Source of the DNA: Chloroflexi bacterium RBG_13_51_52
GTDB lineage: Bacteria > Chloroflexota > Dehalococcoidia > Dehalococcoidales > RBG-16-60-22
NCBI GenBank assembly: GCA_001796525.1
Contig: MGMT01000086.1
Location: 1-20,034 of the forward strand
DNA: 20,034 nt
Direction: 5' to 3'
The notes beneath the pieces are model-generated. The model did not search any database, was not told the DNA's origin, and saw nothing but the letters and a program-made list of their open reading frames with translations. Below, piece by piece: positions 1 to 7,953 of the stretch. Position 1 is the stretch's first letter. Every line of letters starts with the position of its first letter. The translations under genes and the position numbers were made by a program.

Positions 1-1
1 G

Positions 2-268
2 GTCTCCAGCCTGTTTCTACTCGATAAAGTGGTGGAAAAGCTGGAGGAGCGGGGATACCGGGTGGGGAACATCGATGTGACGGTGGTGACGGAAAGCCCG
101 CGACTTCGCGAATACATCGATGACATGCGGGAGAACTTAAGCCGGGTGCTGGGCGTTAATATAGATAGGGTAAGCATTAAAGCCAGCACCAATAACGGGC
201 TGGGGTTTATCGGGGCGGGGGAAGGCATCGCGGCTTACGCTGTAGCGATGATAGAGGGGAAAAGCTAA
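2..268 (+). CDS. ispF: 2-C-methyl-D-erythritol 2,4-cyclodiphosphate synthase, C-terminal part
   Basis: This is the last 88 codons of IspF, cut by the window start; the frame opens at base 2. IspF cyclises CDP-methylerythritol 2-phosphate to the 2,4-cyclodiphosphate with loss of CMP in the cytosolic MEP isoprenoid pathway, as a metal-dependent trimer. Recognisable family segments are the LLDKVVEKLEERGYRVGNID strand-helix region, the TVVTESPRL strand, the R-x-N-L-x-x-x-L-G helix, VSIKASTNNGLGFIG with the conserved K-A-T/S-T core, and the terminal GEGIAAYAVA helix. The metal-binding N-terminal D-x-H is outside the window. The stop codon is 18 bases before cysS, so the two genes are probably cotranscribed. 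A GTG at base 29 is internal and not the start. The family call is secure. Confidence 0.93.
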   Translation, partial: VSSLFLLDKVVEKLEERGYRVGNIDVTVVTESPRLREYIDDMRENLSRVLGVNIDRVSIKASTNNGLGFIGAGEGIAAYAVAMIEGKS

Positions 269-286
269 ATACTAGAAAGACTTGAC

Positions 287-1744
287 ATGAAAATAACCGA
301 CACTTTATCAGGCAAGAAAGATGAATTTAAGCCTTTCGGCGATGTGGTAACGATGTACGTCTGCGGCATCAACCCTTACGCCGATTCGCACATCGGGCAC
401 GGCATGAGCTATATTATCTTCGACGTGGTCAGGCGCTACCTGGAGTTCCGCGGCTATAAAGTTAAACACGTGGAAAACGTTACCGATGTCGAAGACAACA
501 TTATCAACCATGCCAACCGCCAGGGGATATCTGTCAAAGAGCTAACGGAAAAGTACACGCAGCGCTACTTCGAGGACATGGACGCTTTAAATATTCTCCG
601 CCCGCACCACACCCCGAAAGCTACCGAGACTATCCCGGAAATCATCAATATGACTAAGGGCTTAATAGATAAAGGTTTTGCCTATGCGGTGGGGGGAAAC
701 GTCTATTTCAGGGTCGGGAAACTCTCCGACTACGGCAAGCTGTCCAAGCGCAGCCTGAAGCAGATGATAGCCGGGGCGCGCGTGGAGGCTGTGGAAGAAA
801 AAGAAGACCCGATGGACTTTAACTTATGGAAGGCGGCTAAACCGGGCGAGCCGATGTGGGACAGTCCGTGGGGAAAAGGCCGGCCGGGGTGGCACATCGA
901 GTGCAGCGCCATGTCCATCAAATTCCTCGGCGAGCAGATAGATATTCACGGCGGCGGCCAGGACGTGGTGTTTCCCCACCACGAGAATGAGATAGCGCAG
1001 AGCGAAAGCTTCACCGGCAAAAAGCCGTTCGTAAAGTACTGGATGCATAACGGACTGCTCCAGATGGGCGCCGAGAAGATGAGCAAGAGCCTGGGCAACC
1101 TGATAACGATACGGGACGCCCTGAAAAAATACACCGCCGACGGTTTAAGGGTCTTTATACTGAGTTCATATTACCGCAGTCCGCTGACCTACACGGAAGA
1201 AGCCCTGGACGCGGCGCAGGCGGGCGCGGCAAGGTTGGCACGCGTAGCTCTAAAGGAAAGCAAAGGGGGCATGGGCGTGGCTCTGGACGAGAAACCTTAC
1301 CAGCAGCGGTTTATCGATGCTATGGACGACGATTTTAATACGCCGCAAGCATTGGCGGCACTCTTCGACCTAGCGCGGGACATCAACCGGGCGGAGGAGG
1401 CAGGTATGAGCGTGGCTAAGGGATGCACAACGCTCCGGGAGCTGGGTGGGGTGCTGGGGCTGGACTTCAAAGAAAAAGAGGAACCACCGATGGATGTAGC
1501 GCCATTGAAGAAGCTGGCAGCGACCATTCATGAGAAAGCCAAAGCTGCCAACGTTAGCGGGATTGCCGAGGGAGACATTCCTGGTGATACAGAAGCCATC
1601 ATGGCGTTATTGATATCTGTACGTAAAGAGTTAAGAAAAGCCAGGCAGTTCCAGCTTGCCGATGAAATACGCAGCAGCTTAAACGAAATCGGTATTGCTC
1701 TGGAGGACACGCCGCAGGGCACAGCCTGGAAACGAAAGCGGTAA
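287..1744 (+). CDS. cysS: Cysteinyl-tRNA synthetase
   Basis: This class I synthetase charges tRNA-Cys with cysteine using ATP in the cytosol. The 485-residue length is normal for the family. The HIGH motif is at residues 35-38 and KMSKS at 264-268. The zinc site that selects cysteine can be read as C26, C206 (in WHIECSAMS), H231 and E235 (in HHENEIAQSE). The C-terminal helical part after about residue 300 carries the expected tRNA-binding DALR-like segment, including DDDFNTPQAL near 345 and FQLADEIR near 460. The start ATG lies 18 bases after the ispF stop; the Shine-Dalgarno is weak (AGAAAGA). The gene ends 19 bases before an intrinsic terminator, which closes the ispF-cysS unit. I see no missing catalytic residue. 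Confidence 0.97.
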   Translation: MKITDTLSGKKDEFKPFGDVVTMYVCGINPYADSHIGHGMSYIIFDVVRRYLEFRGYKVKHVENVTDVEDNIINHANRQGISVKELTEKYTQRYFEDMDALNILRPHHTPKATETIPEIINMTKGLIDKGFAYAVGGNVYFRVGKLSDYGKLSKRSLKQMIAGARVEAVEEKEDPMDFNLWKAAKPGEPMWDSPWGKGRPGWHIECSAMSIKFLGEQIDIHGGGQDVVFPHHENEIAQSESFTGKKPFVKYWMHNGLLQMGAEKMSKSLGNLITIRDALKKYTADGLRVFILSSYYRSPLTYTEEALDAAQAGAARLARVALKESKGGMGVALDEKPYQQRFIDAMDDDFNTPQALAALFDLARDINRAEEAGMSVAKGCTTLRELGGVLGLDFKEKEEPPMDVAPLKKLAATIHEKAKAANVSGIAEGDIPGDTEAIMALLISVRKELRKARQFQLADEIRSSLNEIGIALEDTPQGTAWKRKR

Positions 1745-1762
1745 ATCAACACGTTAAAAAGA

Positions 1763-1803
1763 AATAAGGCACTGCCAGCACAATGCCTTATTCATGTTTT
1801 TTT
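1763..1803 (+). terminator. Intrinsic terminator of the ispF-cysS unit
   Basis: A perfect 9-bp stem (AATAAGGCA at 1763-1771, TGCCTTATT at 1784-1792) closes a 12-nt loop and is followed after CATG by seven T at 1797-1803. It begins 19 bases past the cysS stop. Confidence 0.8.
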
Positions 1804-1839
1804 ACTTGTTTATACATGCAGCCTTATATCAGCTTGAAG

Positions 1840-1895
1840 CCGACTTTCCGATACAACACACTATTCAAGTCGGTAACAGCTTTAAAAGACCGACT
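1840..1895. repeat. Three copies of a CCGACT/AGTCGG heptamer, alternately oriented
   Basis: CCGACTT at 1840-1846 is complementary to AAGTCGG at 1867-1873, and the latter overlaps AGTCGGT, which is complementary to ACCGACT at 1889-1895. Two mutually exclusive 7-bp hairpins are possible. No T-run follows on either strand, so it is not a standard terminator. It lies between the convergent ends of cysS and the small zinc-finger gene. Confidence 0.35.
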
Positions 1896-1930
1896 GTATT
1901 TACTGGGTAGACTGGGCGCTTTTGTGATAA

Positions 1931-2068
1931 TTACTTGCCGATGCGGAATACTTTTGTGCCGCAGGAGGGGCAGGTGCCCTGGGTGGCCGGTCTCTTGTTC
2001 TTCAGGGTGACCGCCTTGGCGTTCCTCATCTCAACTTTTTTCCTGCATTTCATGCAATAAGCTTGCAT
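1931..2068 (-). CDS. Small zinc-finger protein, DUF5679 type (45 aa)
   Basis: The frame gives a 45-residue basic protein starting MQAYCMKCRKKVEM and ending in GTCPSCGTKVFRIGK. It carries two CxxC pairs (C5/C8 and C33/C36), as in a minimal zinc ribbon, with the A-V-T-L-K-N-x-R-P-A-T-Q-G-T-C core that I recognise from DUF5679 proteins. The function of that family is unknown; a nucleic-acid-binding role would fit the size and charge but is inference. Support for a real gene is strong: AGGAGGTG lies five bases from the ATG, and a TTGACA-17-TACTCT promoter lies just upstream. It is convergent with cysS and has no operon partner. The short length makes it easy to miss in automatic calling. Confidence 0.87.
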   Translation of the reverse strand: MQAYCMKCRKKVEMRNAKAVTLKNKRPATQGTCPSCGTKVFRIGK

Positions 2069-2098
2069 TTCGCACCTCCTATGCTATCCTTGCCTAGC

Positions 2099-2127
2099 AG
2101 AGTAGCAAACTTGAGCGTATTTGTCAA
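2099..2127 (-). promoter_or_regulatory. Sigma70-type promoter of the small zinc-finger gene
   Basis: On the minus strand a consensus TTGACA (2127-2122) is separated by 17 bp from TACTCT (2104-2099). The expected transcript start near 2092 gives a leader of about 24 nt that contains the AGGAGGTG ribosome-binding site. Confidence 0.7.
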
Positions 2128-2247
2128 TAGCTACAGGCATAAAATTATAGTATTTTATTACTATTTTTTAAAAAAAGTGGGGAGCAATCAGGATTAAGTT
2201 GATTTTAAGGTAGATTCAAACGATTTAATTTCTAAAGCATTATATAA

Positions 2248-2264
2248 GTATTGCCCCGTATTGC
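2248..2264 (+). repeat. Tandem heptamer GTATTGC x2 upstream of the GGQHR gene
   Basis: GTATTGC occurs at 2248-2254 and again at 2258-2264, exactly 10 bp (one helical turn) apart, about 60 bp before the start codon at 2322. An adjacent CCCC/GGGG pair can form a weak hairpin. An operator is possible but unproven. Confidence 0.35.
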
Positions 2265-2321
2265 ATAGGGGTGTAAAATGGGACGAGAGTTGAATATTAA
2301 GTAACGCGGAGGGGAGTAAAA

Positions 2322-3593
2322 ATGGATGTAATATTTGATAAAAACGCGGCGAAAGACAGTGAAGTGGAAAAAACTGTCCTCGAGTTTTTTGATACCGTGG
2401 ACTCACTGGAACGAACGAGAAATGTGCCGGTGTACATTTTCCAGGACGGCGTAAAAAAGAGCTACTATGTCCGCTGCGTTATTACGGGCAAGACGATGTC
2501 CAGGGTTGTCAGCCTGGATGCTCGGCTTAATCCGGAGAGCGGTGAAACGTTCCGTGACAACCGGGAGATACTCCAGACGCATAATACCTTCCTCCGCATG
2601 AAAGCCGATGCCAATAACGAACGGGAATTCAGCGACCTTATCGCCGAATATAACACGTCTTATCTGCCGGAGAAGCCGCTGAAAATCTGGGGAGGCCAGC
2701 ACCGCTCGCGCGCTATCATAGATGCCTATGCGGAGAAAAAGGTGTCGCGGTATCACGGCTTCCGCGTTTACCTGTGTCTTTCCAAGGAGCAAAGGACGGA
2801 ACTCGCCCTGATATCAAACACCAGTATTGCGGTTTCCAACGACCTTTTCGACCGTCAGCTGGAAGAGACCTACATGGGGCCTCACTTGAGAAGATGGTGC
2901 ACCAAGGTGGGCCTGCTGAAACAGGGAGAGGACTTCCCGGATGTTGGTTCCCACAGCGAAAAAATCACCACGCAGGCCGCCCGCAGTTTTGTCGTTAACT
3001 ATTTCAAAGGTAAGCAGACCGGCGAGCAAATTAAAGACGCGGAACTCGATAAGAATGTCTATGAACCCTATCTATGCCAGACCGGCATCTTCATCGACGA
3101 GGAGTACCGGCAGTTGACGGAAAAGATGGGTGGCAAAATCTGGACGGACAAGGGACTACAGGAAGCCGCTAAAGCCTACGCCGGGCTGCACAAGGCGCAG
3201 TATAACGCGATAAAGAAAAGCAAGAGTAATTTCAAAGTATTCCGCATGAAAGCCATGGTGCCGTCGGTCTTAACAGCATGGAGCTATGTAGCCGGGCTGC
3301 TGCAAGCGCATGAAAAAAGGTTATCGGTGCATCTGACAGTCCCACCGCCGCCGAAGGGCGTTCCCGACCCGCTAAACGCCGAGGAAATGGCGATATTCCG
3401 GTACTATCAGGATGTCGACACCTACCGCGGACTGGGCACCCGGGCGATTATGAAGGACCGGCAGAGAATGGCGCAGGTGTTCTTGGCAAGGAGCCTCGAC
3501 GCCGAAGCGACGTTGGACAAAAAGCTGTTGAACCAGGCCGTCAATCAGTTCGCGGCTTTGAGGTTCTTCGCCAAGGGCTACACGACTAACTAG
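2322..3593 (+). CDS. DGQHR/ParB-like domain protein of unknown function
   Basis: A 423-residue soluble protein with no signal peptide or membrane segment. The readable signature is KIWGGQHRSRAIIDAYAE at residues 121-138, followed by FRVYLCLSKEQRTELALISN (147-166) and the S-N-D-L-F-D-R segment (172-178). This order, a (D/G)GQHR box, a strand, then an asparagine-containing loop and helix, resembles the DGQHR domain of DndB and the wider ParB/Srx-like fold. The first position of the box is G125 rather than the usual D. Residues 180-423 are mostly helical and I cannot assign them. The start is supported by GGAGGGGAG seven bases before the ATG. No dnd, restriction, partition or phage gene is nearby, so it is a solo gene. 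DNA binding is plausible from the fold; the biological role is unknown. Confidence 0.75.
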   Translation: MDVIFDKNAAKDSEVEKTVLEFFDTVDSLERTRNVPVYIFQDGVKKSYYVRCVITGKTMSRVVSLDARLNPESGETFRDNREILQTHNTFLRMKADANNEREFSDLIAEYNTSYLPEKPLKIWGGQHRSRAIIDAYAEKKVSRYHGFRVYLCLSKEQRTELALISNTSIAVSNDLFDRQLEETYMGPHLRRWCTKVGLLKQGEDFPDVGSHSEKITTQAARSFVVNYFKGKQTGEQIKDAELDKNVYEPYLCQTGIFIDEEYRQLTEKMGGKIWTDKGLQEAAKAYAGLHKAQYNAIKKSKSNFKVFRMKAMVPSVLTAWSYVAGLLQAHEKRLSVHLTVPPPPKGVPDPLNAEEMAIFRYYQDVDTYRGLGTRAIMKDRQRMAQVFLARSLDAEATLDKKLLNQAVNQFAALRFFAKGYTTN

Positions 3594-4071
3594 AGCGTTT
3601 TGTTTTTCGTTTATTCTTAGCGCTGGGGAGATAGCCGGCGGGATTGGACTCTTTAATCGTCCCCGCCCCCGGCATGACCACCATCTGGATATGGGGTTTT
3701 ACCACGCTTTTCCAGGTCAGGGGGCCGTGCTTGACGCCCTTGGGGATGAAAAGGGCGGAGGTCTTCTCGATAACGAGTTTTTCGTCGCCGACCGTGAATT
3801 CAATTTTACCGCCGAGATATTCGGGGTTCTTAGGGTCGGTTCCGATGTGCAATACGATTTCCGGGTAATCATGGGTGTGGATGCCGATGTGGGGATTGGG
3901 GCTGGGCATTTCATAGATCCAGCCGATTTCAATATAAGCATTGCTTCCGGGGACGAGGTCGTTACTCATAAAGGTCATGGTGGGGTTCTGGCGGCCCTTG
4001 ATTACCTGCTGGCTGCCGACCTCATAAGCGGGTTTATCCACCAGGTTTTCTTTATAGCTTTTTTTGGGCAT
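3586..4071 (-). CDS. Single-domain cupin protein
   Basis: A 161-residue protein with one cupin beta-barrel. Motif 1 reads H65-T-H67-x3-E71 with a following G77, and motif 2 reads P110-K-G-x-x-H115, so the usual metal ligands H65, H67, E71 and H115 are all present. The last 15 residues are lysine/arginine-rich. The substrate cannot be told; cupins of this size include sugar isomerases, dioxygenases and ligand-binding proteins. AAGGAGG precedes the ATG by eight bases. The gene begins 46 bases after the stop of the ABC exporter gene in the same direction with no terminator between, so it is probably the second gene of that transcript. Its 3' end overlaps the convergent GGQHR gene by 8 bases. Confidence 0.85.
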   Translation of the reverse strand: MPKKSYKENLVDKPAYEVGSQQVIKGRQNPTMTFMSNDLVPGSNAYIEIGWIYEMPSPNPHIGIHTHDYPEIVLHIGTDPKNPEYLGGKIEFTVGDEKLVIEKTSALFIPKGVKHGPLTWKSVVKPHIQMVVMPGAGTIKESNPAGYLPSAKNKRKTKRSS

Positions 4072-4117
4072 TTAAGGCCTCCTTTTTGAATTGATTTTAT
4101 TTTATTACTTATGATGA

Positions 4118-7100
4118 TTATTTTTCACGCGCAACTGCCCCGGCATAGGTCATTTCGTAAAGGCGGGCATAGAGTCCGTCGAGAGATAACAGCTCATCAT
4201 GCTTACCTTCTTCAACGATGCGTCCGGCATCCATTACGGCAATACGGTCGGCGTTCTTGATGGTGGATAGGCGGTGGGCGATAACGATAGCCGTCCTGCC
4301 CTTTAAAAGCTTCTTTAAAGCTTCCTGGAGCACCTGCTCGCTGTAGGAGTCCATGTTAGCGGTGGCTTCGTCTAAAAGCAGGATGGAGGGATTAGCAACG
4401 AGGGCGCGGGCGAAGCTGATAAGCTGGCGCTGCCCCATGCTTAAGTTCTGACCGCGTTCCTGCAGCCAGGTATCGTAGCCCTTTTCCAGCTTTATAATAA
4501 AGTCATGTGCGCCGACGGTCTTGGCGGCTTCGATTACCTCGGAATCAGCAGCAGCGGTATTACCGTAGCGGATATTCTCGCCGATAGTGCCGGAAAACAG
4601 GAAGGGGTCCTGCAGGACAAGCCCCAGGCGGCTGCGGTAGGCAACCTGCTCGAAATCCCGCACGTCATGGTCGTCTACCAGTATTCTGCCACTGGTGACA
4701 TCATAGAAACGTGCTAGAAGGCTAACCATGGTGCTCTTACCGGCGCCGGTAGGGCCCACCAGCGCAGCAGTCTCCCCGGGGTAAACGTTGAAATTAATAT
4801 CGTGCAGGACTTCCGGGCCCGTTTCATAATGGAAGGATACATTTTCAAAGCTGATTTTACCATCGAGGCGGGACGGCTTAATGGCGTGGGTGTTATCCAT
4901 TACCTCCTGCTTGACATCGGCAAGCTCGAAAATGCGGGCGGCCGAAGCCATGGCGCGCTGAAGCTGGGTATATTCCATCGTCAGTGTACGGATGGGGTCG
5001 AAGAACTGCTGGACATAGAGGGTGAAGGCTATCAGCGTGCCGACCAGTATCATACCGTTAAGAACGTTCAAGCCGCCGAAGACGATGGTCAACGCCGTGG
5101 CGATTGAGACTAGGGTTTCCATGACGGGCATCATCACCGCGGAGTGGCGGGCGGCGCGGATGTTAGCGTCCAGGTTTTCTTTATTAACGCGGTCGAAATG
5201 CTCCGAGTTGATCTTCTCGCGGGAGAGGCTCTGGATGATGCGGATGCCGGTGATATTTTCCTGCAATGAAGCGTTGACCGCGGAAAGCTTTTGCCGGGCG
5301 TGAATGAAGGACTGGCGGGCTTTCTTCTGCCAGACGACGATGAACCAGAAGAGGAAGGGTACCACTGCCAGGCTGATAAGCGCCAGAGTTAAGCTCATCG
5401 TGAGCATGACGACGACGATAGCAATAAGGCTGACAACCTCCCCCACCACCCAGAAAGCGCCGGAGTCCAGAAAATCGCCCAGTTCACCGACATCATCCTG
5501 GGCACGGGACATGATGCGCCCCGCTTCATTATGGTCGAAGAAGCTGATGGAGAGGCGCTGCAGATGGCTGAAGACCTGACGGCGCAGGCGGAGCAGGATA
5601 CCCTGCCCGATAACCGCCTCCGCGCGAATCTGCCCCCAGTAGGCTGTCAGGTTAATAATAGCGTTGCCGAGGAATAATACAATAGCGAAGTTAAGGCCGG
5701 ATATATCCCCGGCTACCACATATTGATTGATAGCCAGCGCCACCAGGTAGGGGCTGGCGACAATGGTGCCGGTATAGAGGAGCGTGGCTAAAATAGTCAG
5801 GATAGCGGCAGCTTTGTGGGGAGCGAAGTATTTAGCCATGCGTGCAATGATACGGGAATCATAAGGCTTGCCGAAGACGATATCATCGGAGTCTGAAAGG
5901 CTGCTGCGGGTTCGTATTTTGGACGCCACCGGAATAACGAGACCCTCGGTAACGGGCAGCGACGCTGTTTCCAGGGGTTCTTCCAGGGTGGGTTCTTCTT
6001 CAATGGGAGTCTGCCAGCCTTCCTGGTACTGGAACTGCAAATTGTAGAGCCGATTATAATATCCGCCGCGTACGATGAGTTCCCGGTGGGTACCCCTTTC
6101 GACAATACGCCCGTTTTCCAGTACTAAGATAAGGTTGGCCATCTGGACGGAGCGCAGGCGCTGGGCGATGATAAAGGTGGTCCGACCGGAAAGCAAAGAC
6201 TTTAAAGCCTGCCTTATCTGATGCTCGGTCTCCATGTCTACGCTGGAGGTGGCATCGTCCATGATAACGATACGGGGATTAAGGAGGAGGGTGCGGGCAA
6301 TAGCCAGCCTTTGCTTCTGGCCACCAGACAGCGTTATACCACGCTCTCCCACCCAGGTGTCATAGTTTTCCGGCAGACTCATCACAAAGTCATGCAGGCG
6401 GGCGATTTTAGCTGCGTGCTTGATTTCCTCGAGAGTGGCATCGGGCTTGCCGTAGCTGATATTTTCGCGGATGGTGGCGGAGAAGAGGAAGGTATCCTGG
6501 TGCACGATGCCGACGCAGCGTCTTAACGACTCAAAAGAAAGTTCGCGCACATCCTTACCGTCGATAGTGATGCGTCCGGCTGTAATGTCATAGAAGCGGG
6601 GGATAAGGTTAGCGACGGTGGACTTGCCGCTGCCGCTGGCGCCGACGAGGGCGACCACCTGCCCCGGTTTAACATCGAAGGTGATTTGCTCTAGAGCGGG
6701 CTGTCGGGCGTCATAGCTGAAAGAGACGTTTTCAAAGCCGACGGCGCCTTTCACGCCGGCAAGGTCGATTGCCCCGGCTTTTTCCTCGACTGCAGTCGGC
6801 GCGTCGAGGACTTCGAAGACGCGCTGGCCGGAGGACATCGCCCGCGAGTAAAGCTGCGTCAGCCAGCCGAGCATTCTTATCGGCATGTTGAGCATGACCA
6901 CGTACAGAAGGAACTCCGCCATCTGCCCCTGCGTTAATTCTCCTCCAATGACCAGCCGGCCGCCGTACCAGAGAATACCCGCCATGGCGAAATAGAGGGC
7001 GAAGCTCATCACCGGGCTGTTAATAGCCAGCAGCTTGCTGATTTTTATTTCAAGGCTATAGTTTTCCTTTGCTTGCTTGAGGAATTTCTCCGTCTCGTAA

Positions 7101-7744
7101 TCTTCTCGGGCGAAGGCGCGTACAACCTTGGCGCCGACGATGTTTTCCTGAATAATTGTCCCCAGAACGCCGAGTCCCTGCTGGATTTTCATGAAGAAGA
7201 CGCGGAGTTTATTGCCGATAACGACGGCGCGGTACGAAACGAAAGGTAGCGCGCACAGGCTGATAAGCGCCAGCTGCCAGTTAATGACGAAAAGCACCAC
7301 GGCGATAGCAACCAGCAGGACGAGGAAATAGACGCCGCGCAGCAGGGCAAAGCCGACGAACATACGCACGCCTTCAACATCCGAGGTGGCGCGGCTCATC
7401 AGTTGGCCGGTCTGGGAGCGGTCGTGGAAGGCGTAAGAAAGCGACTGGAGCCGGTTATACATCATATTGCGGAGGTCGTAGGCTACTCTTTCAGAAAGGG
7501 CTTCGGCGAGGTAAGTCTGACCGTAGTTCAGCGCGCCGCGCAGGATGCCGGCACCGGCAATTCCCAGCGCGATAAATACCAGTAGGGAAGCCTGTCCGGA
7601 GCCCAGGGCGGTATCGATGGCGCGACCGGTAAGGTCGGGGATAAACATGGAAAGCGCCGCTCCGGCGAAAAGGCAGACGTAGGTGAGTACTGCCAGACGA
7701 CGCTGTTTCCAGAATAGAGCCGCAATACGCAGGAAGATACGCAT
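4118..7744 (-). CDS. Single-chain ABC exporter, two fused TMD-NBD halves
   Basis: The 1208-residue protein holds two complete type IV (multidrug/lipid type) exporter halves in one frame. The first transmembrane domain is about residues 15-315 and NBD1 about 340-580; an acidic, proline-rich linker spans about 580-630; the second transmembrane domain is about 645-940 and NBD2 about 970-1205. NBD1 has Walker A 368-376, Q416 and LSGGQ 472-476, but D497 replaces the catalytic glutamate and Q528 the switch histidine. NBD2 has Walker A 997-1005, Q1045, D1125-E1126 and H1157, but its signature is LSMGQ (1101-1105). One composite site is therefore degenerate and one catalytic, as in heterodimeric exporters of the TM287/288 or BmrCD kind. 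The start ATG has AAGGG four bases upstream. Substrate unknown; the downstream cupin gene is probably cotranscribed. Confidence 0.93.
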   Translation of the reverse strand: MRIFLRIAALFWKQRRLAVLTYVCLFAGAALSMFIPDLTGRAIDTALGSGQASLLVFIALGIAGAGILRGALNYGQTYLAEALSERVAYDLRNMMYNRLQSLSYAFHDRSQTGQLMSRATSDVEGVRMFVGFALLRGVYFLVLLVAIAVVLFVINWQLALISLCALPFVSYRAVVIGNKLRVFFMKIQQGLGVLGTIIQENIVGAKVVRAFAREDYETEKFLKQAKENYSLEIKISKLLAINSPVMSFALYFAMAGILWYGGRLVIGGELTQGQMAEFLLYVVMLNMPIRMLGWLTQLYSRAMSSGQRVFEVLDAPTAVEEKAGAIDLAGVKGAVGFENVSFSYDARQPALEQITFDVKPGQVVALVGASGSGKSTVANLIPRFYDITAGRITIDGKDVRELSFESLRRCVGIVHQDTFLFSATIRENISYGKPDATLEEIKHAAKIARLHDFVMSLPENYDTWVGERGITLSGGQKQRLAIARTLLLNPRIVIMDDATSSVDMETEHQIRQALKSLLSGRTTFIIAQRLRSVQMANLILVLENGRIVERGTHRELIVRGGYYNRLYNLQFQYQEGWQTPIEEEPTLEEPLETASLPVTEGLVIPVASKIRTRSSLSDSDDIVFGKPYDSRIIARMAKYFAPHKAAAILTILATLLYTGTIVASPYLVALAINQYVVAGDISGLNFAIVLFLGNAIINLTAYWGQIRAEAVIGQGILLRLRRQVFSHLQRLSISFFDHNEAGRIMSRAQDDVGELGDFLDSGAFWVVGEVVSLIAIVVVMLTMSLTLALISLAVVPFLFWFIVVWQKKARQSFIHARQKLSAVNASLQENITGIRIIQSLSREKINSEHFDRVNKENLDANIRAARHSAVMMPVMETLVSIATALTIVFGGLNVLNGMILVGTLIAFTLYVQQFFDPIRTLTMEYTQLQRAMASAARIFELADVKQEVMDNTHAIKPSRLDGKISFENVSFHYETGPEVLHDINFNVYPGETAALVGPTGAGKSTMVSLLARFYDVTSGRILVDDHDVRDFEQVAYRSRLGLVLQDPFLFSGTIGENIRYGNTAAADSEVIEAAKTVGAHDFIIKLEKGYDTWLQERGQNLSMGQRQLISFARALVANPSILLLDEATANMDSYSEQVLQEALKKLLKGRTAIVIAHRLSTIKNADRIAVMDAGRIVEEGKHDELLSLDGLYARLYEMTYAGAVAREK

Positions 7745-7872
7745 ATAACCCTTAGTATAATGTTAGCACAAAGAATAACAGACGAGGAATTTTGGTGTTT
7801 CCGTTTTGTTTGTACGGGTAACCTTTTAGAAAAACTGTGCTCCTGCTTTCCTTTATTGTTGCGGGCATGAGC

Positions 7873-7901
7873 TTGTTTAGCTTTCACGCAAAGTGTATAA
7901 T
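7873..7901 (+). promoter_or_regulatory. Promoter of the winged-helix/Fe-S protein gene
   Basis: TTGTTT (7873-7878) and a perfect TATAAT (7896-7901) are 17 bp apart. The predicted transcript starts near 7908, which lies after the upstream in-frame ATG at 7837 and so supports translation from 7954. Confidence 0.65.
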
Positions 7902-7953
7902 TGCCATATCCAAAAGACTTTTTAACGAGAAGGAGTGCAAGAGGAGTTACAGA

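Noticed and set aside
1783..2010. Plus-strand frame of 75 codons after cysS
   Set aside because: It begins inside the cysS terminator, runs antisense through the well-supported DUF5679-type gene and has no ribosome-binding site or recognisable motif.
3586..3593. Eight-base convergent overlap of the GGQHR and cupin genes as a regulatory device
   Set aside because: Short tail-to-tail overlaps are common in compact genomes and nothing else here suggests a function.
3691..4089. Plus-strand frame of 132 codons opposite the cupin gene
   Set aside because: It is the reverse-strand shadow of the cupin gene, which has both cupin motifs and a good ribosome-binding site.
7837..7953. Upstream start adding 39 residues to the winged-helix/Fe-S protein
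   Set aside because: The promoter at 7873-7901 lies inside this extension, and the ATG at 7954 has a good GAGGAG site.
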